A stretch of 64,000 nucleotides of DNA from UBA1801 sp035353395 (GTDB taxonomy: Bacteria > Acidobacteriota > Holophagae > Holophagales > Holophagaceae): NCBI GenBank assembly GCA_035353395.1, contig DAOPZL010000001.1, positions 62,001 through 126,000 on the forward strand, read 5' to 3'. A program made the position numbers and the translations under genes. Below the pieces are notes generated by a model, which made no database searches, was not told the origin of the DNA, and worked only from the letters and a program-made list of their open reading frames with translations. Shown piece by piece: positions 19,301 through 27,923 of the stretch; the first letter of the stretch is position 1; each line of letters opens with the position of its first letter.

Positions 19301-20047
19301 TCAGTCCTTGTCCGCCCACTGGCTGAGGTGGGCCAGGTGCTCCTCGAGGGTGATGGGGGTGTTGGGTTCGTCGTGCTTGATCCGGCCGTCCAGCAGCTTG
19401 ACGATGCGGTGGGCATGGCGGGCGATGTCCTCCTCGTGCGTCACGAGGATGATCGTGTTGCCCTTCTGGTAAAGCTCCTCGAAGAGGGCCATGATCTCGA
19501 TGCTGGTGCGGGTGTCCAGGGCGCCCGTGGGCTCGTCGGCCAGGAGCAGGGAAGGGTTGTTCACCAGGGCCCGGGCGATGGCCACCCGCTGGCGCTGGCC
19601 CCCCGAGAGCTGGTTGGGCATGTGGCCGGCCCTGGGCGAAAGGCCGACGTTCTCCAGAGCCTTCAGCGCCAGGGCGTGCCGGTCCTTGGGGTGGACGCCG
19701 CTGTAGATCAGGGGGAGTTCGACGTTCTGCAGGCTGGTCGTCCGGGCCAGGAGGTTGAAGGTCTGGAAGACGAAACCGATCTCCGCGTTCCGGATCTGGG
19801 CCAGCTCGTCGTCCCCCATGCTGGAGACGGTCTTGCCGTTCAGTTCGTACTCGCCGCTGGTGGGGGTGTCCAGGCAGCCGATGAGGTTCATCAAGGTGGA
19901 CTTGCCCGAGCCGGAGGGCCCCATGATGGCCACGTACTCCCCCTGCCGGATGTCCAGCGAGATGCCGTCCAGGGCCCGGACCTCCATGTCGCCCATCTGG
20001 TAGATCTTGGTGATGTCGCGGAGATGGATGAGGGGGGAATCGGGCAT
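19301..20047 (-). CDS. MacB/LolD-type ABC transporter ATPase
   Basis: A 248-residue ABC ATPase of the MacB/LolD/FtsE group, which power mechanotransmission-type exporters or lipoprotein release. Motifs are Walker A GPSGSGKST, Q-loop FVFQTFNLLARTT, signature LSGGQRQRVAIARALV, Walker B LLLADEPTGALD and the H-loop LVTHEEDIA. A ~25-residue acidic C-terminal tail (ITLEEHLAHLSQWADKD) extends past the fold. The ATG at 20047 has AGGAG 7 bases upstream. Partner permeases usually lie directly downstream, which here is the assembly gap, so the transporter's identity is unresolved. Confidence 0.92.
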   Translation of the reverse strand: MPDSPLIHLRDITKIYQMGDMEVRALDGISLDIRQGEYVAIMGPSGSGKSTLMNLIGCLDTPTSGEYELNGKTVSSMGDDELAQIRNAEIGFVFQTFNLLARTTSLQNVELPLIYSGVHPKDRHALALKALENVGLSPRAGHMPNQLSGGQRQRVAIARALVNNPSLLLADEPTGALDTRTSIEIMALFEELYQKGNTIILVTHEEDIARHAHRIVKLLDGRIKHDEPNTPITLEEHLAHLSQWADKD

Positions 20048-20206
20048 GAAGCAACTCCTGGCACCTAGCATGCTCCTCCCTTGGACGCCGGAACAGTCGC
20101 TCCGGTTGAATCGGCGGGCCGATGGACAAAGCGGGTTCCGGAATGCCGCGGAATATTTGTAAAATACGCCAATTCCTTCGACACTTGTCCAACGTCCGGA
20201 GAACCG

Positions 20207-21463
20207 ATGGCGGATGCCTCCGATACAGTCCTGATCCGTCAAGCCCGCGGGAAGTTCGCCGCCATGGCGGCCTCCTACTTCCTGGGCACCTTCAACGACA
20301 ACTTCTACAAGCAGGCCGTGATGCTGCTGGCCCTGGCGGCCGGCCGCGAGAGATTCCAGGGCGCGGCCGGGATCGCCTTCACCGTGCCCTTCCTCGTCTT
20401 CGCCGCCCCGGCGGGATGGGCGGCGGACCGCTTCCCGAAGCGGACCGTGGTGATCGGCGCGAAGGCGCTGGAGGTGGCCGCCGCCCTCGTGGGCGCCCTC
20501 GGGATCATCCTGGGCGACCTCTGGCTCATGGTGGGCATGGTCGCCCTCATGGGGACGCAGGCCGCCTTCTTCAGTCCGGCCCTGAACGGCTCCATCCCCG
20601 AACTCTATCCGGCGGGCTACGTGACCAGGGCCAACGCGGTCCTGAGGATGATCGTCACCGTGGGCATCCTGATGGGCGTGTCGTTCTCGGGATTCGTCCT
20701 GGATGCGCAGGGGGCGGCGCTCTTCGGGGCGCCGAGGGGGCACGTCCTGGTCGGGGCCGGGGCGGTGCTGTTCGCCGTCCTGGGATTCCTGGTGAGCCTC
20801 GCCGTCCCCGGACGGGCCGCCGCCGACCCGGGCAGGCCCTTTCCCTGGACGGGTCCGCTCGACACCTTCCGCGAACTGGCCGGGATCTGGAAGGACCGGC
20901 AGCTCGGGCGGATCCTGGCGGCGGACGTCTTCATCTGGGCCGTGGGGGTCTTCCAGCTCCTGGTGATCAACAGCCTGGGCAAGCTCCAGTTCGGTCTCAG
21001 CGATTCTGCCACCAGCCTCCTGGTGGCGGCCCAGCTCGTCGGCATCGCGCTGGGAGGGCTGCTGGCGGCGAAGTTCGCCAAGGGGGAACGCTGGTTCCGG
21101 GTGCTCCTTCCGGCCGGGGCCGCCATGGGCCTGCTGATGCTGGCCATGGGAGCCGTACCCCTCCTGCCCGCGGCCGCCCGGACGGCCGTCCTCTACAGCC
21201 TGGTGGGCCTGGCGGGCATGGCCGGGGGTCTGTTCATGATTCCCTGCGAGAGCTTCATCCAGATCCGGCCGGCTCCCGAGCGGAAGGGCGCGGTCTGGGC
21301 CTCGGCCAACTTCGCCTCCTTCTCGGGGATGGCCCTGGCGAGCCTGCTCTACATTCCCCTGGCCTCCCTGCGGCCCACCCAGGCCTATGCCATGCTCGGA
21401 GCGGCCTCGCTTCTCTTCGCCGGCTGGATGTCCCTGGAATTCAGACACAAGGAGTGGGCATGA
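20207..21463 (+). CDS. lplT: LplT-like lysophospholipid transporter (MFS)
   Basis: A 418-residue major facilitator protein with 12 predicted helices. The N-terminal FLGTFNDNFYKQAVMLLAL and the loop AGWAADRFPKRTVVIG are characteristic of LplT, which flips lysophospholipids across the inner membrane for re-acylation by Aas. The GGAG ribosome binding site is near 20198. The stop overlaps the start of the acyltransferase-ligase by 4 bp (ATGA), reproducing the lplT-aas pairing of enterobacteria. That pairing is the strongest support for the substrate. A general MFS drug exporter is the less likely alternative. Confidence 0.85.
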   Translation: MADASDTVLIRQARGKFAAMAASYFLGTFNDNFYKQAVMLLALAAGRERFQGAAGIAFTVPFLVFAAPAGWAADRFPKRTVVIGAKALEVAAALVGALGIILGDLWLMVGMVALMGTQAAFFSPALNGSIPELYPAGYVTRANAVLRMIVTVGILMGVSFSGFVLDAQGAALFGAPRGHVLVGAGAVLFAVLGFLVSLAVPGRAAADPGRPFPWTGPLDTFRELAGIWKDRQLGRILAADVFIWAVGVFQLLVINSLGKLQFGLSDSATSLLVAAQLVGIALGGLLAAKFAKGERWFRVLLPAGAAMGLLMLAMGAVPLLPAAARTAVLYSLVGLAGMAGGLFMIPCESFIQIRPAPERKGAVWASANFASFSGMALASLLYIPLASLRPTQAYAMLGAASLLFAGWMSLEFRHKEWA

Positions 21464-24105
21464 TCAGCGCCCTGTTCAGTCAATTCTGCCGGGCCGTCCT
21501 CCGGCTGCGCTACAGCATCGAAGTCTTCGGCCTGGAGGACGTGGCGGCCAAGGGCGCCCACAAGGTGCTCTTCCTGCCGAACCACCCGGCCCTGGTGGAT
21601 CCCGTCATCGTGCTCTCGGAGCTCTACCGCCGCTTCCAGCCCCGCTCCCTGGCGGACAAGGACCAGATCAGCCCCCCCGGCGTGAACTGGCTGGCGCGGA
21701 AGATGGGCGCCTGTCCCATGCCGGACGTCGCCAAGTACGGCGAGGCCTCCCGGCCGGAGATGGAGCGGGTCCTCGCGGAATGCGTCGAGGGCCTGAAGGC
21801 CGGCGGGAACCTGCTGCTCTACCCTGGGGGACACCTCATGCACGGCCGGTATGAGGACCTGGGCGGCGCCAGCGCCGTGGAAACCCTCCTGGAGCGCGTC
21901 CCGGACGCCCGCGTCGTCCTCGTGAGGACCCGGGGGCTCTGGGGAAGCAGCTTCAGCTGGGCCGCCGGCCAGCACCCGCACCTCGTGTCGGCCCTCCGCC
22001 GGGGCGCCGGCTTCCTGCTGGCGAACTTCCTCTTCTTCTCCCCCCGGCGCAGGGTCTCCCTGGAGTTCCTGGAGCCCGAGGACCTGCCCCGCGCCAAGGG
22101 GCGGGTGGCCCTCAACCGCTACATGGAGGCCTATTTCAACGACGGGGCCACGCCCAACACCTACGTCCCCCACACGTTCTGGGAGGGCAGCGAGACCCAG
22201 GTGCTGCCGGAGCCCGAACCGCCCCGCATCGAAGGGGACATCCAGGACGTGCCGGCGGGCACCAGGGAGCTGGTGATCGCCCACCTGCGCGAGATGACCG
22301 GACAGGCGGACATCCCGGTGGAGGCCAGCCTGGCGAGGGACCTGGGGATGGACAGCCTGGGGCGCATGGAACTCCAGATGTGGCTCGAGCAGGAATTCGG
22401 CTTCCAGGACATCGACCCCGAGAGCCTCCGCACCGTCTCCGACGCCATGCTCGCCGCCTGCGGCCGCACGGTCGGGATCGGGCCCTCGGCCATGAAACCC
22501 ATTCCCGCGGCCTGGTTCCGCCCCTCCCCGGTCCCCGTGGGCGTGCCGCCGGGGACGACCCTCGCCGAGGTGTTCCTGAACCAGGCCGCCCGCGGCCCCG
22601 ACCGGGTCCTGGCCGCGGACCAGGCCGGCGGCGCCAGGACCTTCCGGGACGTCATCACGGGCATCCTGGCCCTGCGGCCCGTCCTCGCCGGCCTGGAAGG
22701 GACCTACGTGGGCCTCATGCTCCCCGCCAGCTCGGGGGTCACGACCCTCTTCATGGCCTTGATCTTCGCGGGCAAGATCCCGGTGATGGTGAACTGGACC
22801 GTGGGGTCCAGGAACCTGGTGCACGGCCTGGACCTCCTGGGGGTCCGGCACGTCCTCACGGCCGGCCCGCTCGTGGCCAAGCTGGAGGCCCAGGGAACGG
22901 ACCTGGCGGCGATCAAGGGCCGCTTCCTGCTGCTGGAGGATGTGGGCCGGCGCCTGGGCAGGCTCGACAAGCTGGCCGCCTTCCTGAAAGCCCGCATCAG
23001 CTGGGCCGAGCTCCGCAAGGCGCCCGTCCGGGAGACCGCCGTGGTGCTCTTCACCAGCGGCAGCGAGAGCCTGCCCAAGGCGGTTCCCCTGACCCACGGG
23101 AACCTCCTCGCCAACCTCCGGGACAGCGCGGACTTCTTCACCTTCTCCCCCGACGAGCGGATGATCGGCATCCTGCCGCCCTTCCACTCCTTCGGCCTGA
23201 GCCTCACCGTGCTGATGCCCTCCTGCATCGGCTTCCGGGTGGTCTACCATCCCAATCCCACGGAGGGGCTGGCCCTCGCCCGGATCACCGAGGCCTACGG
23301 CGTCACCATGCTGGTGGGCACCCCCACCTTCCTCCACGGCATCGCCCGGGCCGCCAGGGACCAGCAGCTGAAGACCCTGAGGACCGTCGTCACCGGGGGC
23401 GAGAAGTGCCCGGAATCCCTCTACGAGTTCCTCGACCGCCGCTGGCCCGGCCTGACGGTGATGGAGGGCTACGGCATCACGGAATGTTCTCCCGTGGTCA
23501 GCTGCAACAAGGAGGAGGACCCTCGCCACGGCAGCATCGGCCTGACGCTCGGGTCCGTGGAGCACGCCGTCGTGGACCTGGAGACCGGGGAGCGGGTGGA
23601 GCCCGGGAGGACCGGGATGTTCCTGGTCCGGGGCCCCAGCATCTTCGGCGGCTACCTGCACTACGACGGCCCCTCCCCCTTCGTGGCGTTCGAAGGCAAG
23701 TCCTGGTACCGCACGGGCGATCTGGTCCGCAGGGAGCCCGACGGCGTCTTCTACTTCGCGGGGCGCCTGAAGCGGTTCGTGAAGCTGGGCGGCGAGATGG
23801 TGAGCCTCCCGGCGGTGGAAGAGGCCCTGCTGGCGCGCTTCGGCCGGGAGGACGACAAGGAGGTCGTCCTTGCCGTGGAGGCCACCCCCGTGGAAACCAA
23901 CCCGGAGCTGGTCCTCTTCACCCTGCGCGAGATCTCGCGGGAGGCCGCCAACACCACCATCCGGGAGGCCGGCCTTTCCGCCATCCACAACATCCGGCTG
24001 GTGAGGCGCCTGGAGAAGATCCCCGTGCTGGGCAACGGCAAGACCGACTACCGGGCCCTGAAGGGGATGCTCGGGGAGACCCCCGGGAGTTCCGCTTCCC
24101 GCTGA
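21460..24105 (+). CDS. Three-domain acyltransferase-ACP-acyl ligase (Aas-like)
   Basis: An 881-residue multidomain enzyme, about 160 residues longer than Escherichia coli Aas. Residues 1-~230 are a PlsC-type acyltransferase with the catalytic H42-x4-D47 in NHPALVD. Residues ~262-345 form an acyl-carrier-protein domain with the 4'-phosphopantetheine site LGMDSLG (Ser299). Residues ~360-881 are an AMP-forming acyl ligase with FTSGSESLPK (531-540), GYGITECSP, YRTGDLVR and the catalytic lysine in GNGKTDY (K861). In Aas the ligase loads fatty acid onto ACP and the acyltransferase passes it to 2-acyl lysophospholipid. Here the carrier appears to be built in. It overlaps lplT by 4 bp. Confidence 0.9.
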   Translation: MISALFSQFCRAVLRLRYSIEVFGLEDVAAKGAHKVLFLPNHPALVDPVIVLSELYRRFQPRSLADKDQISPPGVNWLARKMGACPMPDVAKYGEASRPEMERVLAECVEGLKAGGNLLLYPGGHLMHGRYEDLGGASAVETLLERVPDARVVLVRTRGLWGSSFSWAAGQHPHLVSALRRGAGFLLANFLFFSPRRRVSLEFLEPEDLPRAKGRVALNRYMEAYFNDGATPNTYVPHTFWEGSETQVLPEPEPPRIEGDIQDVPAGTRELVIAHLREMTGQADIPVEASLARDLGMDSLGRMELQMWLEQEFGFQDIDPESLRTVSDAMLAACGRTVGIGPSAMKPIPAAWFRPSPVPVGVPPGTTLAEVFLNQAARGPDRVLAADQAGGARTFRDVITGILALRPVLAGLEGTYVGLMLPASSGVTTLFMALIFAGKIPVMVNWTVGSRNLVHGLDLLGVRHVLTAGPLVAKLEAQGTDLAAIKGRFLLLEDVGRRLGRLDKLAAFLKARISWAELRKAPVRETAVVLFTSGSESLPKAVPLTHGNLLANLRDSADFFTFSPDERMIGILPPFHSFGLSLTVLMPSCIGFRVVYHPNPTEGLALARITEAYGVTMLVGTPTFLHGIARAARDQQLKTLRTVVTGGEKCPESLYEFLDRRWPGLTVMEGYGITECSPVVSCNKEEDPRHGSIGLTLGSVEHAVVDLETGERVEPGRTGMFLVRGPSIFGGYLHYDGPSPFVAFEGKSWYRTGDLVRREPDGVFYFAGRLKRFVKLGGEMVSLPAVEEALLARFGREDDKEVVLAVEATPVETNPELVLFTLREISREAANTTIREAGLSAIHNIRLVRRLEKIPVLGNGKTDYRALKGMLGETPGSSASR

Positions 24106-24145
24106 GTCCGGCGCCTGCCCCGCGGCTCCGGGGCTGAAAACAGGC

Positions 24146-24733
24146 TCACGCCGGGGATCCCGGATCCACTCCCGGATCCCCGAACCGGAGCCGCAGGGTC
24201 CTCGTCATGGCCGCGTCCGCCCTGGGCGACAGGAGTTCGAGCGGCGACCGGCCGCGCTTCCAGGAACCGTGGAGGGCGAGGGCCATCAAGGCGAGGGTGA
24301 GGACGACGTTCGGCCAGGCCTGGAGGCCCCACTGGCGGCTCCAGGCGAGCTGCCAGACTCCGCTGAAGGGTTCCAGGTAGGGGATCGGCCACTGGTAGCC
24401 GTCGGGACCGCGGCTGCCCAGGATGTCCCCGAGCAGGTGGAGGTGGAAGCCGAGCAGGACGAGCAGGGGCGTGAGGGGGCGCCGCCGGGCCAGGACCGTG
24501 GCCAGGACCGCCGCGAGGAGGCCGGTGAGCGCGTTGTGCAGGAGGACGTGGTGGTACGTGTCGTAGAGGTAGAGCGGGTGGTGGATGCGCTCGGCGACCA
24601 GGTCCGCGAACACGCCCAGGCCGTCGAGGTCGGGCAGGCAACTCGCGAGGACGACCAGCGACCGGTCGCGCTTCCCCAGGCGCGCCGATTCCGCGAGGGT
24701 CCAGCCGACCAGGAGGTGGGTCGCGGGGTGCAT
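24146..24733 (-). CDS. Membrane-bound metal-dependent hydrolase (YdjM/DUF457-like)
   Basis: A 195-residue inner-membrane protein. The pattern of conserved metal ligands is MHPATHLLVGW at the N-terminus, LASCLPDLDGLG near residue 35, YDTYHHVLLHN near 60 and FHLHLLGDILGS near 100. These match the YdjM/DUF457 family of predicted membrane-bound metal-dependent hydrolases. Three to four hydrophobic helices alternate with these motifs. The physiological substrate of the family is unknown. The gene starts 6 bp downstream of the DUF218 gene on the same strand and is probably in one operon with it. Confidence 0.82.
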   Translation of the reverse strand: MHPATHLLVGWTLAESARLGKRDRSLVVLASCLPDLDGLGVFADLVAERIHHPLYLYDTYHHVLLHNALTGLLAAVLATVLARRRPLTPLLVLLGFHLHLLGDILGSRGPDGYQWPIPYLEPFSGVWQLAWSRQWGLQAWPNVVLTLALMALALHGSWKRGRSPLELLSPRADAAMTRTLRLRFGDPGVDPGSPA

Positions 24734-24739
24734 GGGTGC

Positions 24740-25453
24740 TCAGGACGCGGGATGTTCCGGGGGCTCGGTCAGCCAGTCGTCCGGGGTGGGCTCCCGGGGG
24801 CCCAGCAGCGTGTCCGGCGGGAACCAGAAGTCCAGGTAGGCCAGGTGCCGGGCCAGGTACTCCCGTGCCCAGAAGCCCAGCCGCTTGTTCCACCCGAACG
24901 CCTCGGTGCTCGCGGGAACCCCCCAGGCCTCCATGCCCAGGTGCCGGGCGATGAAGAGGGCGCGCGGGAGGTGGAAATCGGAAGTGACCACCACCACGCG
25001 CCGGACCCCGAAGACCGCGCGGGCCCGCTTGAGGCTGTCGTGGGTGCGTCGGCCGGCGAAGTCGCTCACGATGCGGGTGAGGGGGACGTCGTGCCTGACC
25101 AGCCAGCGCTTCATGGCCATGGGCTCGTTGTAGTTGACCGCCCGGTTGTCGCCGGACACCAGGAACCACTTGACCTTGCCGGCATGGTAGAGGCGCAGGG
25201 CCGTCTCCAGGCGGGCCTCCAGCACCTGGGTGGGCTCGCGGCTGGAGGTCACGGCCGCGCCCAGGATCAGCACCGGGGCATGGGTGACGGGCAGGGCGTC
25301 CTCCTCGCAGACCCGGTCCCGGCTCTGCCGGGGGAACCAGACGAAGGTCCAGAGCGGGTCGCCGGCGAGGAACAGGGCCAGGGCCACCCAGAGCCAGCGC
25401 CTGGGCCTGCCGCCGAGACTGAGAAGGGCCGACCAATGCATCCGGTTCAGCAT
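24740..25453 (-). CDS. SanA/YdcF-like DUF218 membrane protein
   Basis: A 237-residue protein with one N-terminal membrane anchor (WLWVALALFLAGDPLWTFVW). It is followed by a DUF218 domain: VLILGAAVTS, LETALRLYHAGKVKWFLVSGD, then EP...KRWLV and VVVTSDFHLPRALFIA. Family members (SanA, YdcF, ElyC) act at the cell envelope and have been linked to peptidoglycan or vancomycin sensitivity at high temperature. The catalytic role is not settled. The ATG at 25453 has GAGGGG just upstream and is preferred to an in-frame ATG at 25474. Confidence 0.85.
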   Translation of the reverse strand: MLNRMHWSALLSLGGRPRRWLWVALALFLAGDPLWTFVWFPRQSRDRVCEEDALPVTHAPVLILGAAVTSSREPTQVLEARLETALRLYHAGKVKWFLVSGDNRAVNYNEPMAMKRWLVRHDVPLTRIVSDFAGRRTHDSLKRARAVFGVRRVVVVTSDFHLPRALFIARHLGMEAWGVPASTEAFGWNKRLGFWAREYLARHLAYLDFWFPPDTLLGPREPTPDDWLTEPPEHPAS

Positions 25454-25657
25454 AGCCCCTCGGCGTGGCTCCAAGGGAGGGGCTTCCGGGGCCCTGCCGC
25501 CCCCGGGCCCAGGGATTCATGGATCATTTGGAAATAAATGTTGAAATATATCAATTAAATCTTCTCTCAGTCAGAAACCGGCAAGGGGCCGGCCGATTCG
25601 CGGGGTTCCGTGCTAAACCTTTTGATGGGGCTCGCGCGACTTCCCCTGGATACCGAC

Positions 25658-27019
25658 ATGGCCGACTGGCTTCCCGAACGACTACCTGAAGACACCGAGG
25701 CCGAACGGGCCCTCCTGGCCACCCTCTGCGCCCCCGGGGCCGAGAAGGTCGCCGGCGATCTCGCGTTCCAGCTCACCGAGGAAGACTTCGTGGACCCCCG
25801 CCACCGGTCGGTCTTCAAGGCCATGCGGGACCTCCTCGAAGGGCGGATCGAGATCAACCCCCTCACCCTCAAGGATGTCCTGGACCAGAACGGCGACCTG
25901 GGGCGCGTGGGAGGCTACCCGGGCCTCATCGAGCTGCTGGGGGCGGAGGAGGTGGGCCGGCCCCAGGTCCTGGCGGACCTGCTGGACCGCAAGCACCGGT
26001 TCCGGAAACTGATCCGCCTGGGGGCCCAGATGGTGCGCCAGGCGGCCGCGGAAGAGGCGCCTCCCGAGTCGCTGGTGGAGCAGGCAGCCACGGATCTCAT
26101 GCGGCTGGCCCAGGGGCGCCAGCGGAAGGACCTGGAGCACGTGGCCGACGTGGCCAGGAACACCATGGAGGCCCTCCTCGACCGGCTGGAGGGGCGCGGC
26201 TCCACGGGCCTGAGGGTGGGCTTCTCCCGGCTGGACGCCATCACCCAGGGTTTCCAGCCGGGCAACCTGATCATTCTCGCGGCCCGCCCCGGCATCGGGA
26301 AGACGGCCCTCGCCCTGAACTGGGGCCTGCGCGCCGCCATGTCCCAGAAGGCCCACGTGGCCTTCTTCTCCCTGGAGATGAGTAAGGAGGAGGTCTTCAG
26401 CCGCATCCTGTCGGCCCATTCGAGGGTGAACATGAAGCAGGTCCAGGCCGGAGGCTTCGACGACGCGGTCCAGGCCCAGCTCCTGAGCAGCCGGGACGCC
26501 CTCATGGAACTGCCCATCTTCATCAACGACCAGGCCGCCATCACCGTCCGCGAGATCACGGCCATGGTGGACCGGCATCTCTCCCAGGCCAACCAGAAGC
26601 TGGACCTGGTCGTCGTGGACTACCTGCAGCTGATCAGCAGCCCCCAGGACAGCCGGGCCGCCAAGCAGAGCGAGGCCGTCCGCATCGGCGAGATCTCCCG
26701 CGCCTTCAAGCTCCTGGCCAAGGACCACGGCCTGCCCGTGGTGGTCCTCTCGCAGCTCAATCGCGAGGTGGAGCACCGCCAGGGCGGGAGGCCCCAGCTC
26801 TCGGACCTCCGGGATTCCGGTGCCATCGAGCAGGACGCGGACATGGTGATGTTCATCCACCGCCGCATGAAACCCGCCATGGAGGGGGACGAAGAGGACC
26901 GCTCCGCCGAGCTTCTGCTCGCCAAGCACCGCAACGGCCCGACGGGCGTGATTCCCCTCTACTTCGAAGGGGAATATGCCACCTTCCGGGAAATGGAGCG
27001 GACGACCGAGGACGTGTAG
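25658..27019 (+). CDS. dnaB: Replicative DNA helicase
   Basis: A 453-residue hexameric helicase that unwinds the replication fork and binds primase. The N-terminal all-helical DnaB domain spans residues ~8-105 (AERALLATLCAPGAE, then FVDPRHRSVFKAM). The RecA-like motor carries Walker A ARPGIGKTALA (K215), FFSLEMSKEEV, Walker B LVVVDYLQLI, SQLNREVEHR and the arginine-finger region SDLRDSGAIEQDAD. The ATG at 25658 is preferred over an upstream in-frame start at 25610, but its ribosome binding site is poor. An unusually AT-rich stretch (25528-25565) lies upstream. Confidence 0.96.
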   Translation: MADWLPERLPEDTEAERALLATLCAPGAEKVAGDLAFQLTEEDFVDPRHRSVFKAMRDLLEGRIEINPLTLKDVLDQNGDLGRVGGYPGLIELLGAEEVGRPQVLADLLDRKHRFRKLIRLGAQMVRQAAAEEAPPESLVEQAATDLMRLAQGRQRKDLEHVADVARNTMEALLDRLEGRGSTGLRVGFSRLDAITQGFQPGNLIILAARPGIGKTALALNWGLRAAMSQKAHVAFFSLEMSKEEVFSRILSAHSRVNMKQVQAGGFDDAVQAQLLSSRDALMELPIFINDQAAITVREITAMVDRHLSQANQKLDLVVVDYLQLISSPQDSRAAKQSEAVRIGEISRAFKLLAKDHGLPVVVLSQLNREVEHRQGGRPQLSDLRDSGAIEQDADMVMFIHRRMKPAMEGDEEDRSAELLLAKHRNGPTGVIPLYFEGEYATFREMERTTEDV

Positions 27020-27037
27020 CCCGGAGGACGGATCCCG

Positions 27038-27706
27038 ATGATGCTGCGCTACCGCTGCCTGCTCCTGGACCATGACGACACCGCCATGGACAGCACGGCC
27101 ACGGTCCACCATCCCGCCCACGTGGCTTCCATGGCCGCGCTCCGGCCGGGAGAGAAGGCGGTCGACCTGGAGGGCTTCTTCCTGAAGAACTTCGAGCCGG
27201 GCTTCGAGGCCTTTCTCCGGGGCGAACTGGGGTTCACGGATGCCGAGATGGAGGTGGAGTACCGCATCTGGCGGGACTTCGCCGAGCGGAGCCGGCCGCG
27301 GTTCTTCCCGGGCTTCCTGGACGCGCTGGGAGCCTACCGCGCGAAGGGAGGGCGCTTCGTCGTCGTGTCCCACTCCGAATCGGACATCATCCGGAGGCAC
27401 TACCAGGAGGCCCGCCGGGACCTGATGCCGGACGCCATCTTCGGCTGGGAGGCCGGGGCGGGCCGCCGCAAGCCCGGACCGTGGCCCGTGACCGAGACCT
27501 TGCGCCGGTTCGGGCTGGACCCGGAGGAAGTGCTGGTGGTGGACGACCTGAGGCCGGGGATCCTCATGGCCCAGGCGGCGGGGGTGTCCTCGGTGGCGGC
27601 CGGCTGGGCCCACCGCCTGCCCGCCGTGCGGACCTACATGGAGGCGAACACCCTGGGCCTCCTTGATTCGATCGAGGACTTCGCCGCCTTCATCCTGCAG
27701 AGCTGA
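27038..27706 (+). CDS. HAD-superfamily phosphatase
   Basis: A 222-residue haloacid-dehalogenase-fold hydrolase. Motif I is CLLLDHDDTAMDST (nucleophile Asp plus acid Asp). Motif II lies in VVVSHSES, motif III lysine in RRKPGPWP, and motif IV VVDDLRPGI. A helical cap follows motif I (residues ~20-90). This is the phosphoglycolate-phosphatase/beta-phosphoglucomutase-like subgroup, but the substrate is not determined. CCGGAGGA lies 7-8 bases before the ATG pair at 27038/27041. It follows dnaB by 18 bp. Confidence 0.85.
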   Translation: MMLRYRCLLLDHDDTAMDSTATVHHPAHVASMAALRPGEKAVDLEGFFLKNFEPGFEAFLRGELGFTDAEMEVEYRIWRDFAERSRPRFFPGFLDALGAYRAKGGRFVVVSHSESDIIRRHYQEARRDLMPDAIFGWEAGAGRRKPGPWPVTETLRRFGLDPEEVLVVDDLRPGILMAQAAGVSSVAAGWAHRLPAVRTYMEANTLGLLDSIEDFAAFILQS

Positions 27707-27744
27707 TCTTGCCTTTCGGTATGGGCAGGCTGCAGGAAAAGGAT

Positions 27745-27845
27745 GGGAACCGCGAATGTCGCGAATGAACGCGAATGGAAAAGGATCCGTTTCGAGGCCC
27801 TGGCTTTTCATTCGCGCAAGCGCGCATTCGCGTCCTTCGCGGTTC
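27745..27845. repeat. Inverted repeat element, copy C, between the HAD gene and recG
   Basis: The left arm runs ggaaccgcgaatgtcgcg to acgcgaatgg (27746-27778). The right arm runs from cattcgcgcaagcgcg to cgcggttcc (27808-27845). The arms are reverse complements with a small insertion. Inside the left arm the unit cgcgaatg is tandemly repeated about three times. The outer ends ggaaccgcgaa/ttcgcggttcc match copy A and the gap-edge fragment. The element occupies most of the 217-bp space before recG and has no coding content. Confidence 0.82.
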
Positions 27846-27923
27846 CATCGCAGTTCTTCCGGGCGGACCGGATTCGCGGAAGGCTGGAGGAGATGGACGA
27901 TCTTTGAGAAAGTGGATTCCTCC

